DNA from: CAZROT01 sp964601895
GTDB lineage: Bacteria > Pseudomonadota > Gammaproteobacteria > Enterobacterales > Enterobacteriaceae
Assembly (NCBI GenBank): GCA_964601895.1
Contig: CAZROT010000002.1
Location: 62,001 to 126,000 of the forward strand
Length of the DNA: 64,000 nt
Direction of reading: 5' to 3'
How positions within the stretch are numbered: the stretch's first letter is position 1; the number at the start of each line of letters is the position of its first letter. Below, piece after piece: positions 25,064 through 34,709 of the stretch. The notes beneath the pieces were generated by a model. It was not told where the DNA came from. It ran no database searches and worked only from the letters and a program-made list of their open reading frames with translations. Position numbers and translations under genes: made by a program.

Positions 25064-26284
25064 ATGGGATTTAGTCAGAGTGTCAGTGGCCTGAATGCAG
25101 CCAGTACTAACCTGGATGTCATCGGTAACAATATTGCTAACTCAGCAACGGTGGGTTTTAAGGTTGCCACTGTTTCTTTTGCCGATATGTTTGCCGGTTC
25201 GGGTGTAGGTATGGGTGCAAAGGTGGTCAAGGTTACGCAGAATTTTAATGATGGCGCACCGATAAGAACCAATAATAACCTGGATCTGGCCATCAGTCAG
25301 GACGGCTTTTTCCGCCTGCAAAATGATGCAGGCAGTGTTTATTATTCGCGTAATGGCCAGTTCACGCGTGATAAAGACGGTAACATTATTAATATGCAGG
25401 GTCTGCAGCTTACTGGTTATCCGGCCAGCGGTACACCACCGGTCGTTCTGCCGGGTGCCCAGCCTATCCCGTTGAATATTCCGCAGGACGCTATGTTAGC
25501 TAACGCGAGTACCACGGGTGAGATGGTGGTGAATTTAAATTCAAACAGCACGGCGATTACTACCGCGTTTAATGCGTCAGATCCCAGTACCTATCATTAT
25601 GTCAGCACTATGACGGTATTTGATAGTCTGGGAAACCCACATAATCTCAATACTTATTTTACCCGGACGGCACCAGGGGCATGGGAAGTTAACGTGATGG
25701 ATACGTCACTGGTTCCTCCACCTGCTCCTACTGCACCGACTTTTACCGGCAATCTGGCATTTGATAATCAAGGCCAACTGACATCGGGCTCACCACTGGT
25801 GGTTACTATTGCTTCCCTGAACGGTTCAGCGGCAGGAAGCATCAGTATCGATTTGACGGGCAGTACGCAGCAGAATGCGGGCAACGCGGCCGGCAGTACA
25901 TCTACAGTCAAACAAAACGGTTATCCCGGCGGTGAATTTGTCGGTTTTGAAATAAGCCGTGATGGCACTATTGCTGCTAATTTTTCCAATCAGCAGAAGA
26001 AAATGGTCGGACAGGTAGTGCTGGCGACTTTTGCCAATGAGCAGGGATTACGTCCTGATGGTGATAATGTCTGGCTGGAAACTGCAGATTCGGGTACTGC
26101 GCTTCTGGGCGTGCCGGAATCGGGAAGTTTCGGTCGCTTAACCAGTGGTGCTCTTGAATCGGCCAATGTCGATTTAGGTAATGAACTGGTCAATATGATT
26201 GTGGCACAACGCAATTATCAATCGAATGCTCAGTCGATTAAAACGCAGGATTCCATCCTGAATACGCTGGTGAATATACGTTAA
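25064..26284 (+). CDS. flgE: Hook protein FlgE
   Basis: This 406-residue protein matches FlgE (402). The N-terminal helix has FSQSVSGLNAASTNLDVIGN and the C-terminus has VNMIVAQRNYQSNAQSIKTQ, the paired D0 helices of hook proteins. The middle contains the usual beta domains. An AGACGGAG ribosome-binding site precedes the ATG. Confidence 0.97.
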   Translation: MGFSQSVSGLNAASTNLDVIGNNIANSATVGFKVATVSFADMFAGSGVGMGAKVVKVTQNFNDGAPIRTNNNLDLAISQDGFFRLQNDAGSVYYSRNGQFTRDKDGNIINMQGLQLTGYPASGTPPVVLPGAQPIPLNIPQDAMLANASTTGEMVVNLNSNSTAITTAFNASDPSTYHYVSTMTVFDSLGNPHNLNTYFTRTAPGAWEVNVMDTSLVPPPAPTAPTFTGNLAFDNQGQLTSGSPLVVTIASLNGSAAGSISIDLTGSTQQNAGNAAGSTSTVKQNGYPGGEFVGFEISRDGTIAANFSNQQKKMVGQVVLATFANEQGLRPDGDNVWLETADSGTALLGVPESGSFGRLTSGALESANVDLGNELVNMIVAQRNYQSNAQSIKTQDSILNTLVNIR

Positions 26285-26307
26285 GCGCATAACGGGGTAA
26301 CAGTACT

Positions 26308-27063
26308 ATGGATCATGCAATTTATACAGCGATGTGTGCCGCTCGTCATACGCTGGAGCAGCAGGCGATTAATGCCAACAATATGGCGAATGCGTCCACT
26401 AACGGCTTTCGTGCGCAGCTGTCTGCACTGCGTGCCGTGCCTGTTAGTGGGCCCACCATTGAGACGCGCACCATGACCGTGGCGTCAACGCCCGGGTTTG
26501 ATACCACATCTGGTCCCATGCATCATACTGAACGTCCTTTAGATGTTGCCCTGCAGCCGCAGGGCTTTTTAGCTATTCGCCTGCCTGATGGCACTGAAGC
26601 TTATACCCGTAATGGTGCTATCGAGATTTCACAAGACGGGCAGATGCGCGTGCAGGGTAATCCCCTCGTGGGTGATGCCGGTCCTATTGAGGTACCGCCA
26701 CAGGCGATGGTGAGTATTGCATCAGATGGCACCATTTCAGCATTAAATCCCAGTGATCCGCCCAACACCATTGCCCAGATAGGCCGGATAAAACTGGTTA
26801 AAGGTGATGCCAGTAATCTGGTTCGTGGTGATGATGGTTTTTTTCACGTTAATGCCGCGACCCGGCAGCAGACTGGTGCCACGTTGCCGGCTGATGCCGA
26901 TATGCGGTTGATGTCGGGCATGCTCGAAGGGAGCAATGTCAACGCAACGGCCTCCATGGTAGATATGATTGCCAATGCCCGTCGTTTCGAGATGCAGATG
27001 AAAGTTATCCACAGTGTGGATGAAAATGAACATCGTGCCAATCAGCTGTTATCGGTAGTCTGA
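26308..27063 (+). CDS. flgF: Distal rod protein FlgF
   Basis: This 251-residue protein matches FlgF (251). The start MDHAIYTAMCAARHTLEQQA, the rod motif with NNMANASTNGF and the C-terminal MIANARRFEMQMKV are typical. It is the rod segment below FlgG and lies 23 bases after flgE. Confidence 0.96.
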   Translation: MDHAIYTAMCAARHTLEQQAINANNMANASTNGFRAQLSALRAVPVSGPTIETRTMTVASTPGFDTTSGPMHHTERPLDVALQPQGFLAIRLPDGTEAYTRNGAIEISQDGQMRVQGNPLVGDAGPIEVPPQAMVSIASDGTISALNPSDPPNTIAQIGRIKLVKGDASNLVRGDDGFFHVNAATRQQTGATLPADADMRLMSGMLEGSNVNATASMVDMIANARRFEMQMKVIHSVDENEHRANQLLSVV

Positions 27064-27091
27064 AGGTGTGTTTAGAGAGGAATAATTTAAT

Positions 27092-27874
27092 ATGATGCGA
27101 TCATTGTGGATTGCCAAAACCGGTCTTGACGCTCAGCAGACCAGCATGGATGTTATCTCCAATAATCTGGCTAACGTCAGCACTAACGGCTTTAAGCGCC
27201 AGCGTGCTGTGTTTGAAGACTTGCTGTACCAGACTCTGCGCCAGCCGGGGGCTCAGTCTTCTGAGCAGACAACGTTACCTTCCGGACTCCAGATTGGTAC
27301 CGGTGTACGCCCTGTTGCGACTGAACGTCTGCACAGTCAGGGAAATCTGGCACAAACCAGTAACACTAAGGATGTGGCCATTAACGGACAGGGTTTTTTT
27401 CAGGTGGTATTGCCAGATGGAACCAATGCCTATACGCGTGATGGTGCTTTTCAGGTTGATCAAAATGGTCAGCTGGTTACTGCCAGCGGATTTCAGGTGC
27501 AGCCAGCAATTACCATACCGCAAAATGCGTTAACCTTGACGATTGCCCGTGATGGTATTGTCAGTGTTACGTTACCCGGCCAGGTTGCTGCTCAGCAGAT
27601 TGGGCAACTGGCACTTAATACGTTTATTAGTGATACCGGGCTTGCCAGTATTGGTGAAAATCTGTACGTGGAAACGACCAGTTCAGGCGCACCCACCGAG
27701 AGCACACCCGGCCTTAATGGCGCTGGTCTGTTATATCAGGGATATGTGGAGACATCTAATGTTGGCGTGGCTGAAGAACTGGTTAACATGATTCAGACAC
27801 AACGTGCTTTTGAAATGAATAGCAGAGCGGTGTCGACATCTGATGAGATGCTGAAAAAACTCACCAACTTATAA
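27092..27874 (+). CDS. flgG: Distal rod protein FlgG
   Basis: This protein has 260 residues, exactly the family length. MRSLWIAKTGLDAQQTSMD, SNNLANVSTNGFKRQRAVFE and the C-terminal VNMIQTQRAFEMNSRAVST are signatures of FlgG. It forms the drive-shaft rod that passes through the P and L rings. Confidence 0.98.
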   Translation: MMRSLWIAKTGLDAQQTSMDVISNNLANVSTNGFKRQRAVFEDLLYQTLRQPGAQSSEQTTLPSGLQIGTGVRPVATERLHSQGNLAQTSNTKDVAINGQGFFQVVLPDGTNAYTRDGAFQVDQNGQLVTASGFQVQPAITIPQNALTLTIARDGIVSVTLPGQVAAQQIGQLALNTFISDTGLASIGENLYVETTSSGAPTESTPGLNGAGLLYQGYVETSNVGVAEELVNMIQTQRAFEMNSRAVSTSDEMLKKLTNL

Positions 27875-27958
27875 TTTCAATGAGTGAGTATATCTTTAGT
27901 AATTATCACTACATGTTAGTTGACTGGCATAACCAGCTTTAAGGTAAAAAAATCATCG

Positions 27959-28696
27959 ATGGATACTTTACCGTTCACAAATACAGATGAATCGCTTAAA
28001 AAAGCGGGTGGTTTGGTATGGGCCGCACCAGCATTAATGGTATTAATGCTGAGTGGTTGTGCTTATGTACCACAAAGACCGCTGGTTGATGGTGCCACAT
28101 CGGCCAGACCGTCGGCTACTGGGGCTGCACCTGCTCCTAATGGCTCAATTTTTCAGACTGTTTTGCCAATGAACTACGGCTACCAGCCACTCTTTGAAGA
28201 TCCTCGTCCGCGTAATGTGGGTGACACGCTTATCATCCAGCTGAAAGAAAATGTCAGCGCCAGTAAAAATTCATCTGCCAATGCCAGCAGAGATGCTAAA
28301 AGCCAGTTTGGTATGGAGACGGTACCGCGTTATCTGGAGGGGTTATTTGCTAATAAAAGAGCGGATGCAGAAGTTTCTGGTGAAAACAGTTTTAATGGTA
28401 AAGGGGGAGCTCAGGCAAGCAATACCTTTATCGGGACCATTGCGGTGACTGTCGACCAGGTGCTGGCAAACGGTAATCTGCATGTGGTGGGTGAAAAACA
28501 GATAGCGATTAATCAGGGAGCTGAGTATATCCGCTTTTCTGGTGTGGTAAATCCCCGGACTATAGATGGTAGTAATACGGTACTGTCCACAGCAGTGTCT
28601 GATGCGCGCATTGAATATGTGGGTAAAGGTTATATCAATGAAGCGCAGAACATGGGCTGGTTACAGCGATTCTTCATTAATCTCTCGCCGTACTAA
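27959..28696 (+). CDS. flgH: L-ring lipoprotein FlgH
   Basis: This protein of about 245 residues matches FlgH (232), the outer-membrane ring lipoprotein. The lipobox LSGC is followed by AYVPQRPLVDGATSA. Later segments (YGYQPLFEDPRPRNVGDTL, NTFIGTIAVTVDQVLANG) are conserved. The part ahead of the hydrophobic core is about 20 residues longer than usual if ATG 27959 is used. An alternative start further upstream (TTG 27920) would lengthen it more, and a later non-ATG start is possible. Confidence 0.93.
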   Translation: MDTLPFTNTDESLKKAGGLVWAAPALMVLMLSGCAYVPQRPLVDGATSARPSATGAAPAPNGSIFQTVLPMNYGYQPLFEDPRPRNVGDTLIIQLKENVSASKNSSANASRDAKSQFGMETVPRYLEGLFANKRADAEVSGENSFNGKGGAQASNTFIGTIAVTVDQVLANGNLHVVGEKQIAINQGAEYIRFSGVVNPRTIDGSNTVLSTAVSDARIEYVGKGYINEAQNMGWLQRFFINLSPY

Positions 28697-28706
28697 GAGG
28701 CCTGTG

Positions 28707-29819
28707 ATGCATAAACAGTTGATTGCTACTTTACTGATTGTACTCCTTGCCCTGACAGGGCGGGATGCGTTCGCTGATCGCGTGCGTATTCGTGATCTGG
28801 TGAGCATTTCAGGAATACGTGAAAACGCACTTATCGGTTATGGTGTGGTGGTTGGCCTGGATGGATCTGGGGATCAAACCATGCAGACTCCTTTTACCAC
28901 TCAGGCGCTGACAAACATGCTGTCTCAGCTAGGTGTTGCTTTGCCTGCGGGTAAAAATATGCAATTGAAAAATGTGGCGGCAGTCATGGTTACCGCCAGA
29001 TTGCCCGCGTTTGCTCAACCCGGTCAGGCGATTGATGTTGTGGTGTCTTCCATGGGTAATGCAAAAAGCCTGCGTGGTGGTACCCTGTTGATGACTCCAC
29101 TAAAAGGCGTTGATAATCAGGTCTATGCCCTGGCGCAGGGTAATGTGCTTGTCGGTGGAGCGGGTGTTGCTGCTGGAGGGAATAATGTTCAGGTTAATCA
29201 ACTGGCGGGCGGACGTATCACGGACGGAGCTATTATTGAACGTCAATTACCGAGTGCTTTTGGTCAGGAAGGTAACATTCGTCTGCAATTGAGAAATAAA
29301 GATTTTGCGCTGGCACGCAACATCAGCGATGCCATTAACCGTCAGAAACTGGGAAATGCAATACCACTGGATGGAGCGACGGTACAGGTCTTTATACCCA
29401 AAGGAGGCAGTGCCCAGGTACGTGCTCTCGCAGATATAGAAAATGTTTATGTTGATGTTGATGCCGGTGATGCCAAAGTGATTATCAATTCACGTACTGG
29501 CTCTGTGGTGATGAATCGCAGTGTCATACTGGAATCCTGTGCCATTGCTCAGGGCAGTCTGTCAGTGACAGTAAACAGGCAACAGAACGTGAGTCAACCG
29601 GACACGCCTTTTGGTGGCGGTGAGACAGTGGTTACTGACAATACTGAAGTGTCTTTACGTCAGGAAGGTGGTGTGCTGCAGCGTATCGATGCCAGTCCCA
29701 ATCTCAACGATGTTATTCGGGCATTGAATGTATTGGGGGCAACACCTATTGATCTGATGTCTATCCTGCAAACCATGCAGAGCGCTGATTGCCTGCGTGC
29801 CAGACTGGAAATTATTTGA
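28707..29819 (+). CDS. flgI: P-ring protein FlgI
   Basis: This 370-residue periplasmic protein matches FlgI (365). A signal peptide ends in RDAFA, and the mature protein starts DRVRIRDLVSISGIRENALI as expected. The C-terminus has NLNDVIRALNVLGATPIDLM. ATG 28707 follows the flgH stop at short distance. The stop overlaps the flgJ start (TGATG). Confidence 0.97.
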   Translation: MHKQLIATLLIVLLALTGRDAFADRVRIRDLVSISGIRENALIGYGVVVGLDGSGDQTMQTPFTTQALTNMLSQLGVALPAGKNMQLKNVAAVMVTARLPAFAQPGQAIDVVVSSMGNAKSLRGGTLLMTPLKGVDNQVYALAQGNVLVGGAGVAAGGNNVQVNQLAGGRITDGAIIERQLPSAFGQEGNIRLQLRNKDFALARNISDAINRQKLGNAIPLDGATVQVFIPKGGSAQVRALADIENVYVDVDAGDAKVIINSRTGSVVMNRSVILESCAIAQGSLSVTVNRQQNVSQPDTPFGGGETVVTDNTEVSLRQEGGVLQRIDASPNLNDVIRALNVLGATPIDLMSILQTMQSADCLRARLEII

Positions 29820-30763
29820 TGAGCGATTTACTGTCAGGCGCAGCCTGGGATGTGAAAGCGTTAGACACGCTTAAGCGAGATGTTGCCAGTAATGCAGCAG
29901 GAAATATTAAAAAGGTAGCGCGTCAGGTTGAAGGCATATTTGTCCAGATGATGTTAAAAAGTATGCGGGCTGCCCTGCCAAAGGAGGGGCTGTTTAACAG
30001 CAGTGCTTCTCAATTCTTTACTTCGTTGCATGATCAACAGCTGGCACAGCAGTTAACGGAAAAAGGGCTCGGTCTTGCTGACATGATGGTCAGCCAGCTT
30101 TCATCCCCGCAGACTGCCCCTGATGAACAGGCAGAGCAGGCGCCTATGAAGCTGGATGGTACCATTTTGCAGACTTATCAGGTGGAAAAATTAAATCACA
30201 TAGTGCGTGAGGCCATGCCCGAATTTACTTCTGGAACTCATGAAAGCATATTGCCGCATGGCAGCAATAATGGTTTTATGGCGCGTTTATCGATTCCAGC
30301 GCTGGTAGCCAGTCAGCAAAGCGGTATTCCTCATCAACTTATCATGGCTCAGGCTGCCCTGGAATCGGGTTGGGGGCAACGTGAGATCCCAACGGCTGAA
30401 GGTAAAACCAGCTATAACCTGTTTGGTATTAAAGCAGGCAGCAACTGGACTGGTCCGGTTAGCGAAGTAATGACCACGGAATATGAACAGGGCATTGCGC
30501 GTAAGGTGAAAGCACGTTTCAGGGTTTATGGCTCATATGTGGAAGCCGTTAGTGATTATGTAAAATTGCTGACTGGAAATCCGCGTTATGCTGCGGTGAC
30601 GGCAACACGTAGCCCGGAACAGGCTGCTCATGCGCTTCAGCAGGCAGGATATGCTACCGATCCTCAGTATGCGCAAAAGTTAATCAGTCTGATTAAGCAG
30701 ATAAAAAATCTGGGAACCACGGCGATTAAAGCCTACACCCATGATCTCAGGGATCTATTCTGA
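29819..30763 (+). CDS. flgJ: Rod-cap muramidase FlgJ
   Basis: This 314-residue protein matches FlgJ (313). The N-terminal rod-binding domain has QVEGIFVQMMLKSMR. The C-terminal glucosaminidase domain has the catalytic Glu in AQAALESGWGQREI, and FGIKAGSNWTG. It digests peptidoglycan so the rod can pass. ATG 29819 overlaps the flgI stop and is preferred to an upstream ATG. Confidence 0.97.
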   Translation: MSDLLSGAAWDVKALDTLKRDVASNAAGNIKKVARQVEGIFVQMMLKSMRAALPKEGLFNSSASQFFTSLHDQQLAQQLTEKGLGLADMMVSQLSSPQTAPDEQAEQAPMKLDGTILQTYQVEKLNHIVREAMPEFTSGTHESILPHGSNNGFMARLSIPALVASQQSGIPHQLIMAQAALESGWGQREIPTAEGKTSYNLFGIKAGSNWTGPVSEVMTTEYEQGIARKVKARFRVYGSYVEAVSDYVKLLTGNPRYAAVTATRSPEQAAHALQQAGYATDPQYAQKLISLIKQIKNLGTTAIKAYTHDLRDLF

Positions 30764-30766
30764 TTT

Positions 30767-30793
30767 TTTAATATAAAAAAATTTTATATTAAA
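30767..30793 (+). terminator. AT-only perfect palindrome after flgJ
   Basis: A 12-bp perfect inverted repeat made only of A and T (arms TTTAATATAAAA and TTTTATATTAAA, loop AAA) starts 3 bases after the flgJ stop and ends just ahead of the flgK sigma-28 promoter. It could act as a weak terminator or as a melting or protein-binding element. Stability is low because there are no G-C pairs. Confidence 0.35.
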
Positions 30794-30795
30794 TA

Positions 30796-30822
30796 TCAAG
30801 TTTATATTTTAACTGTCGATAA
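30796..30822 (+). promoter_or_regulatory. Sigma-28 promoter of flgK
   Basis: TCAAGTTT, an 11-base spacer and GTCGATAA fit the FliA consensus at 13 of 16 positions. It lies 102 bases ahead of flgK, which is a class 3 gene in other enterics. Confidence 0.78.
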
Positions 30823-30923
30823 TTAATAGAAGTTAGCTTCGTTTCTATTGAGGTATTTTTCTCTGTCAGAAACAGCATGATTATTACAAATTATCCGTTG
30901 AATGAATAAATAAGGATTGATTC

Positions 30924-32603
30924 ATGTCTATTAATAGCTTAATGAATACAGCAGTGAGCGGTTTGCGTGCATCACAAAGTGCGATAGATACAGCGGGTAA
31001 TAATATTTCCAATCATGATGTTCCTGGTTATCACCGTCAAAAAGTCTTGCGTGCTGAAGAGATAAGTACCAAAACAATGCCCGGTTTTATTGGTAACGGT
31101 GTTGTGGCGCTTGATGTCAATCGTGAATACGCTGAATTTGTAGCAAAGCAACTGCGTAGTGCACAAGAAAAAAACAGTGAGGCTAATGGATTCTATCAAC
31201 AGATAGTCCATGTTGATCAGATGCTATCCAGTAAGACCGGTAGTATTGCGGTCAGCATAAAAGAGTTTTTCACCAGTTTTGAACATGTGGTCAACAATGC
31301 ACGTGATATTCCTTCCCGTCATGTCGTATTAAACAAGGCAGAAGGTATGGTATCTCGCTTTGTGAGTGCCAGCGAAGTTCTGCGGCAGCAGGAAGAGGCT
31401 ATTAAGCGCAACATTGCAGATAACATCGTCAACGTTAATCATTATGCCCGTGAAATTGCCGATCTTAACAACCAGATAGTGCGCCTGCTTGGCACTACAG
31501 GATCACAACCTAATGATTTGCTGGATAAACGCGATCATCTGAGTAGTGAGCTGAATAAAATAGTTGGTGTGGAAATCTTAAAACAGGGTGATATGTATCA
31601 TGTTACTTTTGCCGGTGGTCTGGCACTGGTACAGGGAGAGATTGCCTATAAAATAACCTCTATGTCTTCCGGACGTGATAGCGATCATGTAGCCATCGGT
31701 TATGATCCGGGTAACGGCACTCCTTTTGAAGTTAACGAACATCTGGTAAACGGCTCCCTCGGCGGAGTATTGCGTTTTCAGACGGACGGACTGGATAACG
31801 CACGTAATAAACTAGGGCAACTGGCACTGGTAATGGCAGCAAACGTCAATAAGGTGAATAAAGGCGGGTTTGATCTGACCGTTAACACTGCGGGCGGTGA
31901 TTTTTTCACCACTTCTGCTGCACCGCGTGTGGTAACCAATACTTTCAATACGGGAACGGCTACGGTGACCGCGGCTTACAATAATACGGTCAGTACTGTC
32001 AATTCAGTCATGAGTTCCGTCATGGCCAGTAATTATGAACTGACTTTTGATGGTGCTGATTGGCTGGTAACACGTCTTTCCGATAAAACTAATATGGGAG
32101 TCCTGACACCGGGTACTCCCATTGATGGACTGGATATAACCATAACCGGCGCAGCAGCCAATGGTGACCGTTTTATCATCAAACCGGTCAGTGATGTCTC
32201 TGGCAGCCTGCAGCTCGCGATAACTGATCCTGGTAAAATAGCAGCAGGTTTAGCGGCTTCACTGGGAGCAGGTAATAGCGCAGGTGTTGGTGATAACCGC
32301 AACGCACAGAATTTTTTAAATCTGCAGAATACCCAGCTGATAGAAGAGAGAAGCACGTTGATGGCAGCGTATGCCGGTCTGGTGGCAGATATCGGTAGCC
32401 AGACCAGTGTCGCCAAAATTGATCTTGCTGCACAGGGTAATATGGCGGGTCAACTTTATGCTGAGCAGCAGAAGCTTTCCGGTGTAAATCTTGATGAAGA
32501 ATATGTCAACATTCAGCAATTACAACATGCCTATCAGGCTAACGGTAAAGTCATTCAGATTGCCTCATCGCTGTTCGCTACGCTGATAGAGATAGTGCGT
32601 TAA
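30924..32603 (+). CDS. flgK: Hook-filament junction protein FlgK
   Basis: This 559-residue protein matches FlgK (547). The N-terminal MSINSLMNTAVSGLRASQSA and NNISNHDVPGYHRQ, and the C-terminal EEYVNIQQLQHAYQANGKVI, are the D0/D1 helices. It joins hook and filament and is delivered by FlgN. AAGGA precedes the ATG. Confidence 0.97.
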   Translation: MSINSLMNTAVSGLRASQSAIDTAGNNISNHDVPGYHRQKVLRAEEISTKTMPGFIGNGVVALDVNREYAEFVAKQLRSAQEKNSEANGFYQQIVHVDQMLSSKTGSIAVSIKEFFTSFEHVVNNARDIPSRHVVLNKAEGMVSRFVSASEVLRQQEEAIKRNIADNIVNVNHYAREIADLNNQIVRLLGTTGSQPNDLLDKRDHLSSELNKIVGVEILKQGDMYHVTFAGGLALVQGEIAYKITSMSSGRDSDHVAIGYDPGNGTPFEVNEHLVNGSLGGVLRFQTDGLDNARNKLGQLALVMAANVNKVNKGGFDLTVNTAGGDFFTTSAAPRVVTNTFNTGTATVTAAYNNTVSTVNSVMSSVMASNYELTFDGADWLVTRLSDKTNMGVLTPGTPIDGLDITITGAAANGDRFIIKPVSDVSGSLQLAITDPGKIAAGLAASLGAGNSAGVGDNRNAQNFLNLQNTQLIEERSTLMAAYAGLVADIGSQTSVAKIDLAAQGNMAGQLYAEQQKLSGVNLDEEYVNIQQLQHAYQANGKVIQIASSLFATLIEIVR

Positions 32604-32605
32604 TG

Positions 32606-32735
32606 TTATACCCTTCATCTTGCAAGTTGCAGCTGCATTGGCTGCGAATAGTCACCCCAATCACATAGCTTGTCTATGCTCATGGGAATGCCTGTTCTTG
32701 CCGCCTGGTTGCAACCTGGAATATTTTGGGTATAT
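32606..32735 (+). mobile_element. Palindromic miniature element (YPAL/MITE-like) between flgK and flgL
   Basis: This stretch of about 130 bp is bounded by the inverted repeats TATACCC and GGGTATA. The inner arms also pair imperfectly (CTTGCAAGTTGCAGC near one end, GGTTGCAACCTGG near the other). It resembles the intergenic palindromic miniature elements I remember from Yersinia, Serratia and Photorhabdus genomes (YPAL class). It encodes nothing and would form a long hairpin in the transcript. No second copy is seen in the window. Confidence 0.7.
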
Positions 32736-32776
32736 AACGAGTTTCACGCAGGCGTTTTTAATTAAGGAATGAAGCA

Positions 32777-33769
32777 ATGTTGCGTGTAAGTACGAATATG
32801 CTGTATCAACAGGGTATGCAGCATATGAATCATAGCCAGCAGGCGCTGATGCGTTCCAGTGAGCAGCTGTCGAGCGGTAAGCGTGTCGTGAATCCCTCTG
32901 ATGATCCTCATGCTGCTGCAGAATCGGTTGTTGTCTTACAAAGTGAAGAAGAGAATATACAGTACAAAACGATTCGCTCATTTGCCGCCAGTACCATGGA
33001 GCTGGAAGATACTGTTCTGGGTCAGGTCGTGGTCGCAATTCAGAATATACAAACCAAGATAATTTATGCCGGTGACGGTATACTGAGTGATAACGAGCGT
33101 ATGGTTCTGGCAAAGGAATTAACTGGATTACGACAACACATGTTTGCACTGGCAAACAGTGTCGATAGCCAGGGTCGTTATATTTTTGCCGGATTTCTCA
33201 ATGACAAGCCTGCTTTTGTTTTTAATCCTGTGGGTTCAACCACTGTGTTTTATCAGGGAGGAACTGATCCAATTCAACAACAGGTAGGACAGGTCGATAC
33301 CGGTCGTACGATGACTATCAGTTACACAGGTAATACAATTTTTCAGACATTACCTGTTAACCCTGTACCAGAGCCACCTGGTAATCCTCTCGGTCCTTCG
33401 GAACCTGATGTTTTTGTCAGTGTTGAGCTGGCAATCACTGCGCTGATGACACCGACACAGAATGCATCGTCAGCTGTCAGAGATCTGGTACTCGCGCAAA
33501 TTGCTAAAGCACACCGTGGTGTCATGAATTCACTGACAAATGTTGTTTCCATACGTACTGAGCTGGGTGTTCAGTTACAGGAACTGGAGCAATTGAATTC
33601 ACTGTCTACTGCGAAAAGCTTAAGTAATGCCACGCGGGTGAGTGAATTGACTGATACTAATTTTTATGAAGCAACATCAGATTTTTCCAGGAACAAAACG
33701 ACTTTACAGGCTGCAATGAGTGTATTTAACACGATGAAAAATATGTCTTTGTTTGACACGCACCGTTAG
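32777..33769 (+). CDS. flgL: Hook-filament junction protein FlgL
   Basis: This 330-residue protein matches FlgL (317). It opens with MLRVSTNMLYQQGMQHMNHS and carries the flagellin-like LSSGKRVVNPSDDPHAA. It ends in the C-terminal D0 helix. It forms the second junction layer between hook and filament. A miniature palindromic element separates it from flgK, and no sigma-28 promoter of its own is visible, so it probably depends on flgK read-through. Confidence 0.96.
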   Translation: MLRVSTNMLYQQGMQHMNHSQQALMRSSEQLSSGKRVVNPSDDPHAAAESVVVLQSEEENIQYKTIRSFAASTMELEDTVLGQVVVAIQNIQTKIIYAGDGILSDNERMVLAKELTGLRQHMFALANSVDSQGRYIFAGFLNDKPAFVFNPVGSTTVFYQGGTDPIQQQVGQVDTGRTMTISYTGNTIFQTLPVNPVPEPPGNPLGPSEPDVFVSVELAITALMTPTQNASSAVRDLVLAQIAKAHRGVMNSLTNVVSIRTELGVQLQELEQLNSLSTAKSLSNATRVSELTDTNFYEATSDFSRNKTTLQAAMSVFNTMKNMSLFDTHR

Positions 33770-33817
33770 TTTATCATTACATTATTTGCTGTCTATTTTT
33801 TACATTGATGCTGTTTT

Positions 33818-33844
33818 AGTGTACTTCAACCGGGTACACTTTTT
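33818..33844 (+). terminator. Terminator between convergent flgL and fliR
   Basis: The arms AGTGTAC and GTACACT pair perfectly over 7 bp around a 9-base loop and are followed by TTTT. A run of T just ahead of the stem would supply a tract for the opposite strand, so the element may stop both convergent operons. Confidence 0.7.
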
Positions 33845-33917
33845 GGGTGTGTCATCTGTTCTCCAGGAGAATTAAGATGACATGCCATTTTTTTTGTACT
33901 TTTTTTATACTGTGGTT

Positions 33918-34706
33918 TTATGGCTGATGCACCATAGCCCTGATTATCTCATTAAGTCGATTGAAGCTTTCAGTGAACAGGTATTCACAAAAAGGCGCGA
34001 GCGTGGATATGGATGAGGAGATGACCAGTATACCGATAGTCAGTGTCAGTGGAAAACCAATAACGAAGATAGAAAACTGTGGTGCCATACGATTAAGTAT
34101 GCCCAGTACCACATTCAGCATTAATACGATAGTGACCAGCGGTAGTGCCAGTATCATGCCATTGATAAATATCATGCTGCCACTTTTTGCCAGAATCAGA
34201 AAACCCTGTGCATTCAGTGGAGAGAAATGAACGGGCAGAATACGGAAGCTGTCCACCAGCAGCGATATCAACCACAGATGGCAGTCAAACGCCAGAAACA
34301 GCAATATAGCCAGCAGATTAAACAGGCGACCCAGTACGGGCATATGCATGCCACTGGCGGGATCAAAAAAGGTGGCAAAACCCAACCCCATCTTTAGTCC
34401 AGCCAGTTCACCGGCAAAATGTACGGTCGCAAAAGCAAGTTGCATGGCGAGGCCCATGGCCAGACCGATTAAAATTTGTTGAATGCTCAACCATAAACCG
34501 GCAATTGAAAACAGCGGAATGCTGGTGTCTGGTAAAGAAGGAGAGAGGAGAAAGGTCAGTAGTAACCCCAGCCCTATTTTAGTTTTGGCGCTGATTACTT
34601 TTTCTTTAAATACAGGCGCGCTACTGAGTAAGGCTAACATCCGAATGAATGGCCAGAAGAGCTGGCCGATAAGCAGGCTCAACTGACTGGTGTCAAAAGT
34701 GAACAT
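33918..34706 (-). CDS. fliR: Flagellar export gate protein FliR
   Basis: This 262-residue membrane protein matches FliR (261), part of the FliPQR export gate. Six hydrophobic segments are visible, with GLGFATFFDPASGMHMPVLG as a conserved region. It is the last gene of the minus-strand fli operon, 3 bases after fliQ. Confidence 0.95.
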   Translation of the reverse strand: MFTFDTSQLSLLIGQLFWPFIRMLALLSSAPVFKEKVISAKTKIGLGLLLTFLLSPSLPDTSIPLFSIAGLWLSIQQILIGLAMGLAMQLAFATVHFAGELAGLKMGLGFATFFDPASGMHMPVLGRLFNLLAILLFLAFDCHLWLISLLVDSFRILPVHFSPLNAQGFLILAKSGSMIFINGMILALPLVTIVLMLNVVLGILNRMAPQFSIFVIGFPLTLTIGILVISSSISTLAPFCEYLFTESFNRLNEIIRAMVHQP

Positions 34707-34709
34707 ATT

